Assembly: GCF_030605225.1 (NCBI RefSeq)
Contig: NZ_JAUWAV010000004.1
Span: 58,847-122,846 of the forward strand
Length of the DNA stretch: 64,000 nucleotides
Direction: 5' to 3'
From: Geoalkalibacter sp.
GTDB taxonomy: Bacteria; Desulfobacterota; Desulfuromonadia; Desulfuromonadales; Geoalkalibacteraceae
This document shows positions 46,427-54,664 of the stretch, piece by piece. A program made the translations under genes and the position numbers. Below the pieces are notes generated by a model. It made no database searches. It was not told where the DNA came from and was given only the letters and a program-made list of their open reading frames with translations. Numbering within the stretch: the stretch's first letter is position 1; every line of letters begins with the position of its first letter.

Positions 46427-47242
46427 ATGCCCGAACTTCCGGAAGTCGAAACCGTGCGCTGCGGCATCGCCCCGCATGTTCTGGGACGACGCATCGCGCG
46501 GGTGGTGGTGCGCGATGCGCGCCTGCGCCGGCCGATTCCGCCGGATCTCGTCGAGCGGTTTACCGGCAAGCTGGTGAGCGACATCGAGCGGCGCGGCAAA
46601 TACCTGCTGTTCGACACCGAGGCCGGGTGGCTGATCCTGCATCTGGGCATGTCGGGCAGTCTTCGTCTGGTCAAGGCCTGTGAGGCGCCCCGGAAACATG
46701 ACCATGTGGATGTCGAATTGGATGACGGGCGTCTACTGCGCTTCTGCGATCCGCGTCGTTTCGGGTTGCTGCTGTGGACGGCCGCGGATCCCGCCCTTCA
46801 TCCTTTGCTCGCGGACCTTGGTCCCGAGCCCCTGAGCGAGAATTTCACCGGCGCCTATTTGCGGCACAAGGCCCAAGGGCGAAGCCTTTGCGTCAAATCC
46901 TTGATCATGGACAGCCGGATCGTCGTCGGGGTCGGCAACATCTACGCCAGCGAGGCTCTGTTTCGTGCCGGTCTCCGTCCCGATCGCAGGGCCGGCAGTT
47001 TGAGCGCAAGGCATTGTGACCAGCTTGTCGAGTCCATCAAGACGGTTCTGGGCGAAGCCATCGCGGCGGGCGGCACCACCCTGCGCGATTTTGTCGACGG
47101 TCAGGGTCGCCCGGGATATTTTCGCATTCAGCTTCAGGTGTATGGTCGCGGCGGTGAGCCCTGTCCCGTCTGCGCGCGGCCTCTCGAAACCGCGCGAATC
47201 GGCCAGCGTTCAAGCTTTTTCTGTCGTTGGTGTCAAACCTAG
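46427..47242 (+). CDS. mutM: Formamidopyrimidine-DNA glycosylase
   Basis: This base-excision repair enzyme removes 8-oxoguanine and nicks the strand. The N-terminus after Met is PELPEVETVRCGI (catalytic Pro and Glu). The Lys of RRGKYLLFD, the intercalating region MSGSLR, the H2TH segment VGVGNIYASEALF and a C-terminal zinc finger (CPVC...CRWC) are present. Length (271) is exact. Confidence 0.96.
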   Translation: MPELPEVETVRCGIAPHVLGRRIARVVVRDARLRRPIPPDLVERFTGKLVSDIERRGKYLLFDTEAGWLILHLGMSGSLRLVKACEAPRKHDHVDVELDDGRLLRFCDPRRFGLLLWTAADPALHPLLADLGPEPLSENFTGAYLRHKAQGRSLCVKSLIMDSRIVVGVGNIYASEALFRAGLRPDRRAGSLSARHCDQLVESIKTVLGEAIAAGGTTLRDFVDGQGRPGYFRIQLQVYGRGGEPCPVCARPLETARIGQRSSFFCRWCQT

Positions 47243-47288
47243 GGGTGGTGCCGAACCAGGCTGGAAGAGCTTGAGGGAAGGGGAGGAA

Positions 47289-47729
47289 ATGCAGGATTTT
47301 CGCTTTGTCATGCCCTATCGCGTGCGCGTCGCCGACATCAACTACGGCGGCCATGTGTCCAACGCCGCCGTGCTCAATTACTTTCAGGACGCCCGCATCG
47401 CCTATCTCGCCGCTCTTGGGCCTTACTCGGAACTCGCGATCGGCGGCGGCCGCGGGCTGATCATGCCTGAATCCCATGTGCGCTACCATGCCGAGATGTT
47501 TCTCGGCGACGATCTGCTGATCGGTGTCCGAGCGGTCAGGCTCGGTCGCTCTTCCTTCGAACTCGCCTACCGCATCGCGCGCGGCGAGGAGCTCACCGTC
47601 GAGGGAACCACGCCCCTGGTCGCCTTCGACTATACCGCCCGCAAGCCTCGTCGTCTGCCCCCGGAATTTCGCCACGCGATCGAAAGCTACGACGCCCCCG
47701 CGGCGAGCGCACCCGCCGAACCGTGCTAG
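47289..47729 (+). CDS. Acyl-CoA thioesterase, 4HBT hotdog family
   Basis: A 146-residue hotdog-fold protein. YRVRVADINYGGHVSNAAVLNYF carries the Asp/His pattern of 4-hydroxybenzoyl-CoA/YbgC-type thioesterases, followed by the strand HVRYHAEMFLGDDLLIGV. ATG 47289 follows GGGAGGA. The hydrolysed acyl-CoA is unknown. It stands alone between mutM and the selenoprotein gene. Confidence 0.83.
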   Translation: MQDFRFVMPYRVRVADINYGGHVSNAAVLNYFQDARIAYLAALGPYSELAIGGGRGLIMPESHVRYHAEMFLGDDLLIGVRAVRLGRSSFELAYRIARGEELTVEGTTPLVAFDYTARKPRRLPPEFRHAIESYDAPAASAPAEPC

Positions 47730-47792
47730 AATGGAAACCATCAGACCGGTGACCGGCGACGGGTCACCGACCACGGTTTCAAGGAGGACATC

Positions 47793-48107
47793 ATGTCTGT
47801 TCCACGCATCAGCCCCGAGGAAGCGCGCAGCAAGGTGCAGTCCGGCGAGGCGTTGCTGATCTGCGCCTATGGCGACGCGGAGAAGTTTCAACGGATGCAT
47901 CTGGAAGGAGCGGTTTCACGACAGGATTTCGAGACACGCCTGACCGGACTTGCAAAGGACACAGAGCTCATTTTTTACTGCGCCTGAACCGCTGAACACA
48001 GCGCCGCCGGTCTGGCGGCCGAATACCAAAAGCAGGGTTATCGCAACGCAAAAGCCTTGTTGGGCGGCGTCAATGGCTGGCAGGATGCGGGATTCCCGCT
48101 GGTCTAG
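47793..48107 (+). CDS. Rhodanese-like selenoprotein (UGA = selenocysteine at 47985-47987)
   Basis: The frame starts at ATG after AAGGAGGACATC and meets TGA at 47985. The same frame continues without a break to TAG at 48107, and the second half (TAEHSAAGLAAEYQKQGYRN, then GGVNGWQDAGFPLV) is plainly the C-terminal half of a rhodanese domain. The TGA falls where this family has its active-site Cys: LIFYCA-U. A hairpin with apical loop GGTCT follows, as in bacterial SECIS elements. The product is 104 residues, presumably redox-active (Cys-x-Sec). Without Sec insertion it would be a dead 64-residue stub. Confidence 0.88.
47988..48024 (+). promoter_or_regulatory. Predicted bacterial SECIS element
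   Basis: Stem GCCGCC/GGCGGC (48003-48008 with 48014-48019) closes a GGTCT loop 21 bases after the TGA. The GGU loop of bacterial SECIS binds SelB, and E. coli fdhF has a similar GGUCU loop. Confidence 0.75.
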
Positions 48108-48170
48108 CCTCGCGCAGGGCGCTTTGAATCCGCCCAGGGTTGCCTGGGCCACCTCTCGATCAACCACCGC

Positions 48171-48212
48171 GCAACGAAAAAAGCCTGCTTTTCAGCAGGC
48201 TTTTTTCGTTGC
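48171..48212. terminator. Bidirectional terminator between convergent genes
   Basis: A perfect 19-bp stem (48171-48189 with 48194-48212), A-rich on the left and T-rich on the right, serves both the selenoprotein gene and the minus-strand FKBP gene. Confidence 0.88.
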
Positions 48213-48220
48213 GCGCAGTT

Positions 48221-48739
48221 TCAGTTGCTTCGCAGAATCTCGATGAGTTGCAACTCGAAATTCAGGGCATTGCCGGCCAGGGGATGGTTGCCGTCCAGGG
48301 TCACGCTGTCGGCATTGACCGCGGCCACCCATACGGGGAAGCCTTCCTCGTCATCCTCCTCGTCGCCGCCGAGTTCGAGCATTTCCCCCTCCTGGGGATC
48401 CATGCCGGGAGGCAGATCGCCGCGCGGCACTTCAAAAACCATCTCCTCGTTGCGCTCGCCGTAGGCGTCCTTGGGTTCAATGCGCACGGTGCGGGTCTCG
48501 CCGGGCTTCATGCCGATGACGGTCTGCTCGATGGCGGGAAACACCTCGCCGCCGCCAATGGTGAACTCCAGAGGTTCGGGTTCGCAGCCGCAGTCCTCGT
48601 CATCGTGTCCGCATTCATCCTCGGGGCCGCATCCGCAATCGTCCTCGTAACAGTCCTCGGAGGTTTCAAAGATGGTGCCATCGTCAAGGCGACCGATAAA
48701 GTGAAGTCTGACACGGTCGCCGCTTTGGGCCTGGCTCAT
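48221..48739 (-). CDS. FKBP-type peptidyl-prolyl isomerase with Cys/acid-rich insert (SlyD-like)
   Basis: A 172-residue cytoplasmic prolyl isomerase/chaperone. The FKBP part starts GDRVRLHFIGRLDDGTIFETS. An insert at residues ~29-55 carries six Cys, one His and many Asp/Glu (CYEDDCGCGPEDECGHDDED, then CGCEPE). It precedes the usual EFTIGGGEVFPAIEQTVIGM block. An IF-type flap (~80-150) with its own acidic patch (GGDEEDDEEG) follows. SlyD proteins bind metals through a C-terminal tail; here the candidate metal site is inside the FKBP fold instead. Confidence 0.88.
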   Translation of the reverse strand: MSQAQSGDRVRLHFIGRLDDGTIFETSEDCYEDDCGCGPEDECGHDDEDCGCEPEPLEFTIGGGEVFPAIEQTVIGMKPGETRTVRIEPKDAYGERNEEMVFEVPRGDLPPGMDPQEGEMLELGGDEEDDEEGFPVWVAAVNADSVTLDGNHPLAGNALNFELQLIEILRSN

Positions 48740-48823
48740 GGATCAATCCTTTCTTGTTTGGTGGGCAATTCGCGAATGCTAACGCAGGTGGCTTGCCGGG
48801 AGCAAGGGAAAGTGCGTCGGCCT

Positions 48824-49231
48824 TTATCCGACCTGTCTTGTCGGCAGGTAGAGCAGGTAGACGGTCACGCCGAAAGCGATGGCGAAGAGCAGCACCCGCA
48901 CCCAGGGCAAAGGCACGAGAAGCAGGGCCGAGAGGGAGATGCTCAGCCAGATCAGGCCGATGGCGCTGATCTTGGCGCGCAGGGGAATGCCTTCACCGTC
49001 GAGATAATCATTGACCAGCGGGCCCAGGCGCGGGTGATCGAGCAGCCAGCGGTAGAACTTGTCGGAACTGCGCGCGAAGCAGGCTGCCGCCAATAGCAGC
49101 AGGGGCACCGTGGGTAAAATCGGCAGAAAGATGCCGAGCACGCCGAGGCCCATGCTGAGCAGACCCAGGGCGAGCAATCCTTTCTTCAGGATTCGGGATC
49201 GCAACGGCTCGGATTGGGGAGATGGATTCAT
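48824..49231 (-). CDS. ybaN: YbaN-family (DUF454) inner-membrane protein
   Basis: A 135-residue protein with three to four hydrophobic segments. The family signature LGVLGIFLPILPTVPLLLL is followed by AACFARSSDKFYRWLLDHP and GPLVNDYLDGEGIPLRAKIS. Members are widespread and uncharacterised. Single gene; the FKBP gene follows on the same strand 84 bases later. Confidence 0.85.
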   Translation of the reverse strand: MNPSPQSEPLRSRILKKGLLALGLLSMGLGVLGIFLPILPTVPLLLLAAACFARSSDKFYRWLLDHPRLGPLVNDYLDGEGIPLRAKISAIGLIWLSISLSALLLVPLPWVRVLLFAIAFGVTVYLLYLPTRQVG

Positions 49232-49413
49232 TAAGCTCGCCCCGAGAAAAAAAAGAGAAGGGGACGCGGCTTTTGCGGAGGAACGCGGATCAGCCCAAAG
49301 CCGTATCCGCCTTGATCCTGATGTTTCCGCGTTGATCGGCGTCCATGGATTGATTTTTTTCCGAAAGTATAAGCGAACCCGCTATCCGCGTCCTTGATTC
49401 TTGTCAAAACCCC
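49232..49413. other. Intergenic stretch with decayed repeat-like sequence
   Basis: No gene seen. The stretch repeats the words GCGGAT/ATCCGC and GATC in mixed order (e.g. ACGCGGATCAGC near 49284, CCGCGTTGATCGGCGTCC near 49329), a style seen in dispersed intergenic repeats. No second copy is in the window. Confidence 0.3.
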
Positions 49414-49451
49414 TAAAAAAACAGCCCCGGCCGCAAGCGCGACCGGGGCTG
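49414..49451 (-). terminator. Terminator of the fumarase gene
   Basis: On the minus strand a 9-bp stem (CAGCCCCGG/CCGGGGCTG; 49443-49451 with 49422-49430) is followed by seven T. It lies 22 bases after the fumarase stop. Confidence 0.88.
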
Positions 49452-49472
49452 ACGTGGTGGAAGGTTGAAAAA

Positions 49473-51092
49473 TCAGCAGCCGAGCTGCTTGAAGAAGTCG
49501 TTGCCCTTGTCATCGACCAGGATGAAGGCGGGGAAGTCGACCACCTCGATCTTCCACACGGCTTCCATGCCCAGTTCCGGATAGTCGATGCACTCGACCT
49601 TCTTGATGTTCTCCTCGGCGAGCAGCGCCGCCGGACCGCCGATGGAGCCCAGATAGAAGCCGCCGTGCTTCTTGCAGGCGTCGGTGACCTGCTGGCTGCG
49701 GTTGCCCTTGGCGATCATGATGAGCGAGCCGCCGTTGCTCTGCAGCAGATCGACGTAGCTGTCCATGCGCCCGGCGGTGGTGGGACCAAAGGAACCCGAG
49801 GGCTTGCCCTTGGGCGTCTTGGCCGGGCCGGCATAGTAGATGGGATGTTTCTTCAGGTAGTCGGGCAGGGGTTTGCCGGCGTCGAGCAGTTCCTTGAACT
49901 TGGCATGGGCGATGTCGCGCCCGACGACGATGGTGCCGGTGAGCAGCAGCGGCGTGGCCACGGGGTGCTTGGAGAGTTCAGCGAGAATCGTCGCCATGGG
50001 CTGGTTGAGGTCGATCTTGACGCCGTGGTCGTGCTTGCGGCGATAGGCGTCGGGAATCAGGCGGCCGGGGTTGCGGTCGAGTTCCTCGACCCACAGGCCC
50101 TGCTTGTTGATCTTGGCCTTGATGTTGCGGTCCGCCGAGCAGGACACGCCCATGCCCACCGGACAGGAAGCGCCGTGGCGCGGCAGGCGCACGACGCGGA
50201 TGTCGTGGGCGAAGTACTTGCCGCCGAACTGGGCGCCGATGCCGAGTTTCTGGGCGGCCTTGAGGAGTTTTTCCTCGAGTTCCACGTCGCGGAAGGCCTG
50301 TCCATGCTCGTTGCCCTTGGTGGGCAGGGAATCATAGTATTTGGTGGAGGCCAGCTTGACGGTCTTGAGGCAGGATTCCGCCGAGGTACCGCCGATGGCA
50401 AAGGCGATGTGGTAGGGCGGGCAGGCGGCGGTGCCTAGGGACTTCATCTTCTCGACGAGGAATTTTTCCAGCTTCTCTGGGGTCAGCAGGGCCTTGGTTT
50501 CCTGGTAGAGCATGGTTTTGTTGGCGCTGCCGCCGCCCTTGGCGACGAACAGGAATTTGTACTCGTTGCCCTCGGCGGCATAAAGGTCGATCTGCGCGGG
50601 CAGGTTGGTGCCGGTGTTCTTTTCCTCGTACATATCGAGCGCCACGGTCTGCGAGTAGCGCAGGTTTTCTTCCGTGTAAGTCTTGAACACGCCCTTGGAG
50701 AGCATCTCCGCGTCGTTGCAGCCGGTCCAGACATTCTGGCCTTTTTTGCCGACGATGGTGGCGGTGCCGGTGTCTTGGCAGAAAGGCAGCTCATACTTGG
50801 CCGAAACCTCGGCGTTGCGCAAGAAGGCGATGGCCACGCCCTTGTCGTTCATGGACGCCTCGGGGTCGGAGAGAATCTTGGCGACCTGCTCGTTGTGCTC
50901 GGCGCGCAGCAAAAAGGAGACGTCGCGGAACGCTTCGTTGGCCAGGACACTCAGGCCCTCGGGCGCCACCTTGAGTACTTCCTGGCCGTCGAAATTGGCG
51001 ACGCTCACATACTTCTGCGAGTCGGGAAGGAGGCGGTATTTGGTTTCGTCCTTGCCCAGCGGAAAAGGTTCCTGGTACACGAAATCCGGCAT
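49473..51092 (-). CDS. fumA: Class I (iron-sulfur) fumarate hydratase
   Basis: It interconverts fumarate and malate in the TCA cycle using a [4Fe-4S] cluster. The 539-residue single chain has an alpha part ([69 protein letters not shown]) and a beta part ([40 protein letters not shown]). Start at ATG 51092 after AAAGGAGAGAAG; an upstream ATG at 51113 is possible but would put this site inside the gene. It has a strong promoter with an operator-like palindrome. Confidence 0.94.
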   Translation of the reverse strand: MPDFVYQEPFPLGKDETKYRLLPDSQKYVSVANFDGQEVLKVAPEGLSVLANEAFRDVSFLLRAEHNEQVAKILSDPEASMNDKGVAIAFLRNAEVSAKYELPFCQDTGTATIVGKKGQNVWTGCNDAEMLSKGVFKTYTEENLRYSQTVALDMYEEKNTGTNLPAQIDLYAAEGNEYKFLFVAKGGGSANKTMLYQETKALLTPEKLEKFLVEKMKSLGTAACPPYHIAFAIGGTSAESCLKTVKLASTKYYDSLPTKGNEHGQAFRDVELEEKLLKAAQKLGIGAQFGGKYFAHDIRVVRLPRHGASCPVGMGVSCSADRNIKAKINKQGLWVEELDRNPGRLIPDAYRRKHDHGVKIDLNQPMATILAELSKHPVATPLLLTGTIVVGRDIAHAKFKELLDAGKPLPDYLKKHPIYYAGPAKTPKGKPSGSFGPTTAGRMDSYVDLLQSNGGSLIMIAKGNRSQQVTDACKKHGGFYLGSIGGPAALLAEENIKKVECIDYPELGMEAVWKIEVVDFPAFILVDDKGNDFFKQLGC

Positions 51093-51170
51093 CTTCTTCT
51101 CTCCTTTGCTCATGGGAATTGTAGTCGGCAGCGGCGCGGCCGTTGCCCATACGGTTTTTGCGCAAACGCC

Positions 51171-51199
51171 ATTATATATACTGTATACAGTTTTGTCAC
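51171..51199 (-). promoter_or_regulatory. Fumarase promoter with a palindromic operator inside the spacer
   Basis: On the minus strand: GTGACA (51199-51194), exactly 17 bases, TATAAT (51176-51171). The spacer contains the perfect 12-base palindrome ACTGTATACAGT (51180-51191). A protein bound there would block RNA polymerase, so repression is likely. TGTATACA cores are typical of GntR-family operators; the regulator itself is not identified. Confidence 0.7.
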
Positions 51200-51289
51200 T
51201 CTTTTAGAGCCATTTTCCCGCTGTGATTTCAGTGCGCTATAATGATTAAAAAGATCTTGACGCAAGAACCCCGAGCAAAGGATTCTTCC

Positions 51290-52543
51290 ATGAACGACAA
51301 GTCGCGACGCACGGCCATCATCGGCGGCATGCGCACTCCCTTCGTCAAGGCGGGAGGGCCTTTTCGTCATCACGATCCGCTGAAACTTTCCAGCCATGCG
51401 GTGCGCGGTCTGCTGGAGCGATTCGCCCTTGACCCGCAAAAGGTGCAACGCCTGGTGTGGGGGCGGGTCATTCACGATCCGCGCATCTCCAACCTGGCGC
51501 GGGAGATCGTTTTCGATCTCAGGCTGCCCGCGCGCATCCATGCCGATCTGGTCTCCAACAACTGCATCACCGGCATGCACGCCCTAATGAGCGTGGCTGA
51601 CGCGATCGCCGCCGGGCATTGCGAGGTGGGCATCGCCGGCGGGGTGGAATCCATGTCCAATACGCCCCTGCTGTTCGGTCGCGAGGCCACCCGAATCTTC
51701 ACCGATGCCGCCATGGCCAAGGCCTTGGGGGATCGCATAAAGATTCTCGCCCGGTTGCGGCCGCGGCATTTCAAGCCCCGCGCCCTGGGCGTCAAGGAGC
51801 CCTCCACGGGCCTGTCCATGGGCGAGCACGCGGAGATTTCGGCCAAACACTGGCAGATCACGCGCCGCGAGCAGGATGAAATCGCGCTGCGCAGCCACCA
51901 GCGGGCGGCCGCCGCCACCCGCGATGGGCGGCTCAAGGCGGAAATTTCCCCCCTCGACGGGCTGGATCATGACACCCTGGTGCGGGGCGACACCAGTCTG
52001 GAAAAACTGGCCAAGTTGCCGCCGGTGTTCGATCGCAGCGGCACGGGTACCATCACCGCCGGCAACGCGAGTGCTTTGACCGACGGCGCCTCGGCCTTGC
52101 TGCTCATGTCCGAGGAGCGCGCCGCCCAAGAAGGGTTGACGGCATTGGCCTTCATCAAGGCCGTGGAATTTGCCGCCATCGATCCGGGCGACGGTCTGCT
52201 CATGGCGCCAGCCGTGGCGGTGCCGCGTCTGCTGCGGCGCACCGGTCTGACCCTGGGGCAGATGGATATCGTGGAAATGCATGAAGCCTTCGGCGCGCAG
52301 GTCGCCTGCAACCTCAAGGCCTGGGAAAAGGGCTGGAAGGAAGAGGCCATCGGGCGGGTTGACCCGGACAGGCTCAATCCCCTGGGCAGTTCCATCGCCG
52401 TCGGTCATCCCTTCGGGGCTACCGGCACCCGCATCGTCACCACCCTGGCCAATGAAATGGCGCGGCGCGACGCGAAATACGGCCTGGTGTCCATCTGCGC
52501 CGCGGGGGCCATGGCGGCGGCGATGATTCTGGAACGGCCGTAG
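51290..52543 (+). CDS. fadI: Thiolase, acetyl-CoA C-acyltransferase (FadI-like)
   Basis: A 417-residue thiolase. The acyl-accepting Cys is in VSNNCITGMHAL; other catalytic motifs are MHEAFGAQV (His), VGHPFGATGTR (His) and CAAGAMAAAM (Cys). The FadI-type N-terminus RRTAIIGGMRTPFVKAGGPF and the long insert after SMSNTPLL suggest the beta-oxidation trifunctional type rather than AtoB. Start ATG 51290 follows AAAGGA. A TATAAT (51238-51243) lies upstream with a poor -35. No FadJ partner is nearby. The TAG stop is part of a REP hairpin. Confidence 0.87.
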   Translation: MNDKSRRTAIIGGMRTPFVKAGGPFRHHDPLKLSSHAVRGLLERFALDPQKVQRLVWGRVIHDPRISNLAREIVFDLRLPARIHADLVSNNCITGMHALMSVADAIAAGHCEVGIAGGVESMSNTPLLFGREATRIFTDAAMAKALGDRIKILARLRPRHFKPRALGVKEPSTGLSMGEHAEISAKHWQITRREQDEIALRSHQRAAAATRDGRLKAEISPLDGLDHDTLVRGDTSLEKLAKLPPVFDRSGTGTITAGNASALTDGASALLLMSEERAAQEGLTALAFIKAVEFAAIDPGDGLLMAPAVAVPRLLRRTGLTLGQMDIVEMHEAFGAQVACNLKAWEKGWKEEAIGRVDPDRLNPLGSSIAVGHPFGATGTRIVTTLANEMARRDAKYGLVSICAAGAMAAAMILERP

Positions 52544-52614
52544 GGCGACGCATGCCTCGCCCCTGACCGCTAACCAACGACGCAAACCAGGGCGACCCGC
52601 CGGGTCGCCCCTAC
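52540..52614. repeat. REP-like doublet between the thiolase and ilvA genes
   Basis: A first imperfect hairpin GTAGGGCGACGCATGCCTCGCCCCTG (52540-52565, split here by its centre) holds the thiolase stop codon. A 26-base palindromic unit at 52589-52614 is identical to 43417-43442. Confidence 0.85.
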
Positions 52615-52630
52615 CTCTGGAATCAATTCC

Positions 52631-54139
52631 ATGCAGAAAATGCTCAAACTCATCCTGACCTCCAGGGTTTACGATGCCGCCGTCGAGACGCCCCTGGACG
52701 ATGCTCCCGGTCTTTCCGTCGCGCTGGGCAACCGCGTCCTGCTCAAGCGCGAGGATTTGCAGCCGGTATTTTCCTTCAAGCTGCGCGGCGCCTACAACCG
52801 CATCGCCCATCTGAGCGATGCGGAGCGACAACGCGGGGTGATCGCCGCCTCAGCCGGAAACCATGCCCAGGGGGTGGCTTTTTCGGCCCGCAAGCTGGGT
52901 ATCGCCGCGACCATCGTCATGCCCGCCACCACGCCGCAGATCAAGGTCGATGCCGTGGCCGGCTACGGCGCGCGCATCGTGCTGCACGGCGACAGCTACA
53001 CCGAAGCCGCCGAGCACTGCGCGCGCCTGGTCGAGGAAACGGGGATGATTTACATCCATCCCTTCGATGACGAACTGGTGATCGCCGGCCAGGGCACGGT
53101 GGCCGATGAACTTCTGCGCCAAAGCGCCGGCAAGCTCGATGCCGTGTTCGTGCCCGTGGGCGGCGGCGGGTTGATCGCCGGCATGGCCGCCTATCTCAAG
53201 GCCTTGCGGCCCGAGGTGCGCGTCATCGGAGTCGAGCCCCATGACGCCGACGCCATGGCGCGCTCCCTGGAGGCCGGGCGCCGCGTGCGGCTCGAATCCG
53301 TGGGAATATTCGCCGACGGGGTGGCGGTGCTCGAGGTGGGAAAGCTGACCTATGAGTTGTGTCGCAAGTATGTGGATGAGATCGTGCGCGTGGATACGGA
53401 TGAATTGTGCAGCGCCATCAAGAGCGTCTATCAGGCGACCCGTACCATCGTCGAACCGGCCGGTGCGCTGGGACTGGCCGGTTTGCAGAAGTGGGCGAGA
53501 ATCAACCGGCCCGCCGGTCAGACCCTGGTGGCGATCAATTCCGGCGCCAACATGAATTTCGACCGGCTGCGCTACGTGGCCGAGCGCACCCTGGTGGGCG
53601 AGAAAAAAGAGGCGTTGTTCGCCGTGACCATCCCTGAGCAGCCCGGTTCCCTCAAGCGCTTCTGCCGGGACATGGTGGCGGGGCGCAACATCACTGAGTT
53701 CAACTACCGCCTGTCGCGACGCGATCATGCCCACATCTTCGTCGGCATCACTGTGCGCGACGCCGAGGAGCGTCTCTCCTTCGGCATGCGTATGAACGAG
53801 GCGGGCTTCGTCAATATCGACCTCACCGACAACGAACTGGCCAAGACCCACATCCGCTACATGGTCGGCGGTCGCTCCGTGACCGCCGGGCGCGAGGTGC
53901 TCTACCGGTTCTGGTTTCCCGAGCGACCCGGGGCCCTGGGTCGCTTTCTCGACGCCATGGGCGAGAATTGGAACATCTCCCTGTTCCATTATCGCACCCA
54001 GGGAGGAGATTTCGGCCGGGTGCTCATCGGCCTGGAAATCCCCGAGGAGGAGGATGGCCAATTTCAGCGGTTTCTCGGCAACCTCGGCTATCGCTACGAG
54101 GAGGAAACGTCAAATCCGGCCTATCGTTTGTTTCTCTGA
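52631..54139 (+). CDS. ilvA: Threonine ammonia-lyase, biosynthetic
   Basis: This PLP enzyme converts threonine to 2-oxobutanoate, the first step to isoleucine. The PLP Lys is in VFSFKLRGAYN, the Ser/Asn loop in SAGNHAQGVAFSA and the phosphate loop in VGGGGLIAGMAAY. The C-terminal ~170 residues hold two ACT-like regulatory domains (AVTIPEQPGSLKRF; WFPERPGALGRFLDAMGENW), expected to bind isoleucine/valine. Length (502) fits the allosteric long form. ATG lies just after the REP doublet with no obvious ribosome site. Confidence 0.94.
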   Translation: MQKMLKLILTSRVYDAAVETPLDDAPGLSVALGNRVLLKREDLQPVFSFKLRGAYNRIAHLSDAERQRGVIAASAGNHAQGVAFSARKLGIAATIVMPATTPQIKVDAVAGYGARIVLHGDSYTEAAEHCARLVEETGMIYIHPFDDELVIAGQGTVADELLRQSAGKLDAVFVPVGGGGLIAGMAAYLKALRPEVRVIGVEPHDADAMARSLEAGRRVRLESVGIFADGVAVLEVGKLTYELCRKYVDEIVRVDTDELCSAIKSVYQATRTIVEPAGALGLAGLQKWARINRPAGQTLVAINSGANMNFDRLRYVAERTLVGEKKEALFAVTIPEQPGSLKRFCRDMVAGRNITEFNYRLSRRDHAHIFVGITVRDAEERLSFGMRMNEAGFVNIDLTDNELAKTHIRYMVGGRSVTAGREVLYRFWFPERPGALGRFLDAMGENWNISLFHYRTQGGDFGRVLIGLEIPEEEDGQFQRFLGNLGYRYEEETSNPAYRLFL

Positions 54140-54210
54140 GGGATCTTCCGCGCAAGAAGTAGGTCGGATGGTAAAATATTCAGTAGAGGGTACGAAAGGA
54201 GGTGCCGATC

Positions 54211-54405
54211 ATGGTACGTTTTTACGATGCCTCCAATGCGGAGGAACAGGAACGTGTGGAGATGCTGTTGCGCGGTGCCGGCATTGAATACTTTCTCCGA
54301 GAGGTCTCCGGAGGTATGGGTCCGGCGGAAATTCTTCTGGCGGAGGAGGATCTGCCGCGCGCTGAAGAGATCCTGGCCAGGGCCGGGCGCCCGTCTTATC
54401 ATTGA
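54211..54405 (+). CDS. DUF2007-family small protein
   Basis: A 64-residue protein beginning MVRFYDASNAEEQERVEMLL, with the conserved pattern of an N-terminal strand, an amphipathic helix, a Gly-rich turn (EVSGGMGPAEILL) and a C-terminal helix (EDLPRAEEILARAG). This matches the DUF2007 fold (a small ferredoxin-like putative signal-transducing family, related to the PII/ACT shape). ATG 54211 is set by AGGAGGT seven bases upstream. Function unknown. Confidence 0.75.
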   Translation: MVRFYDASNAEEQERVEMLLRGAGIEYFLREVSGGMGPAEILLAEEDLPRAEEILARAGRPSYH

Positions 54406-54503
54406 AATGGGAGTTCTTTAACCGGCATTTCGCTGGGTATTGGTTGAAAGTCGGGCATTTGGCCGGGGTGTCAATGCTCGCGAGTGTTTTTTGTGAAAAA
54501 ATC

Positions 54504-54530
54504 GCCGGGGGCACACCCGGCTTGCTTTTT
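54504..54530 (+). terminator. Terminator after the DUF2007 gene
   Basis: Stem GCCGGG/CCCGGC with a 6-base loop and TTGCTTTTT, 100 bases after the gene. The rest of the 260-base gap before the next gene shows nothing I recognise. Confidence 0.7.
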
Positions 54531-54664
54531 ATAATGAAGCGATAATTCTGGTATTCGCTGCCATCGTCTGATTCCGAGGGTTTTGCTGGCACGGCCTCTG
54601 CAGCGTTGAGGCACATGCCCGATGCGGGTTTTTTCTGCATGTTTTCACGCCAGGGAGGCCCACC

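Noticed and set aside
47985..48107. Reading the rhodanese gene as a simple nonsense pseudogene
   Set aside because: The frame beyond the TGA is fully conserved in family style, the TGA sits at the active-site Cys position and a SECIS-like loop follows, so selenocysteine is the better explanation.
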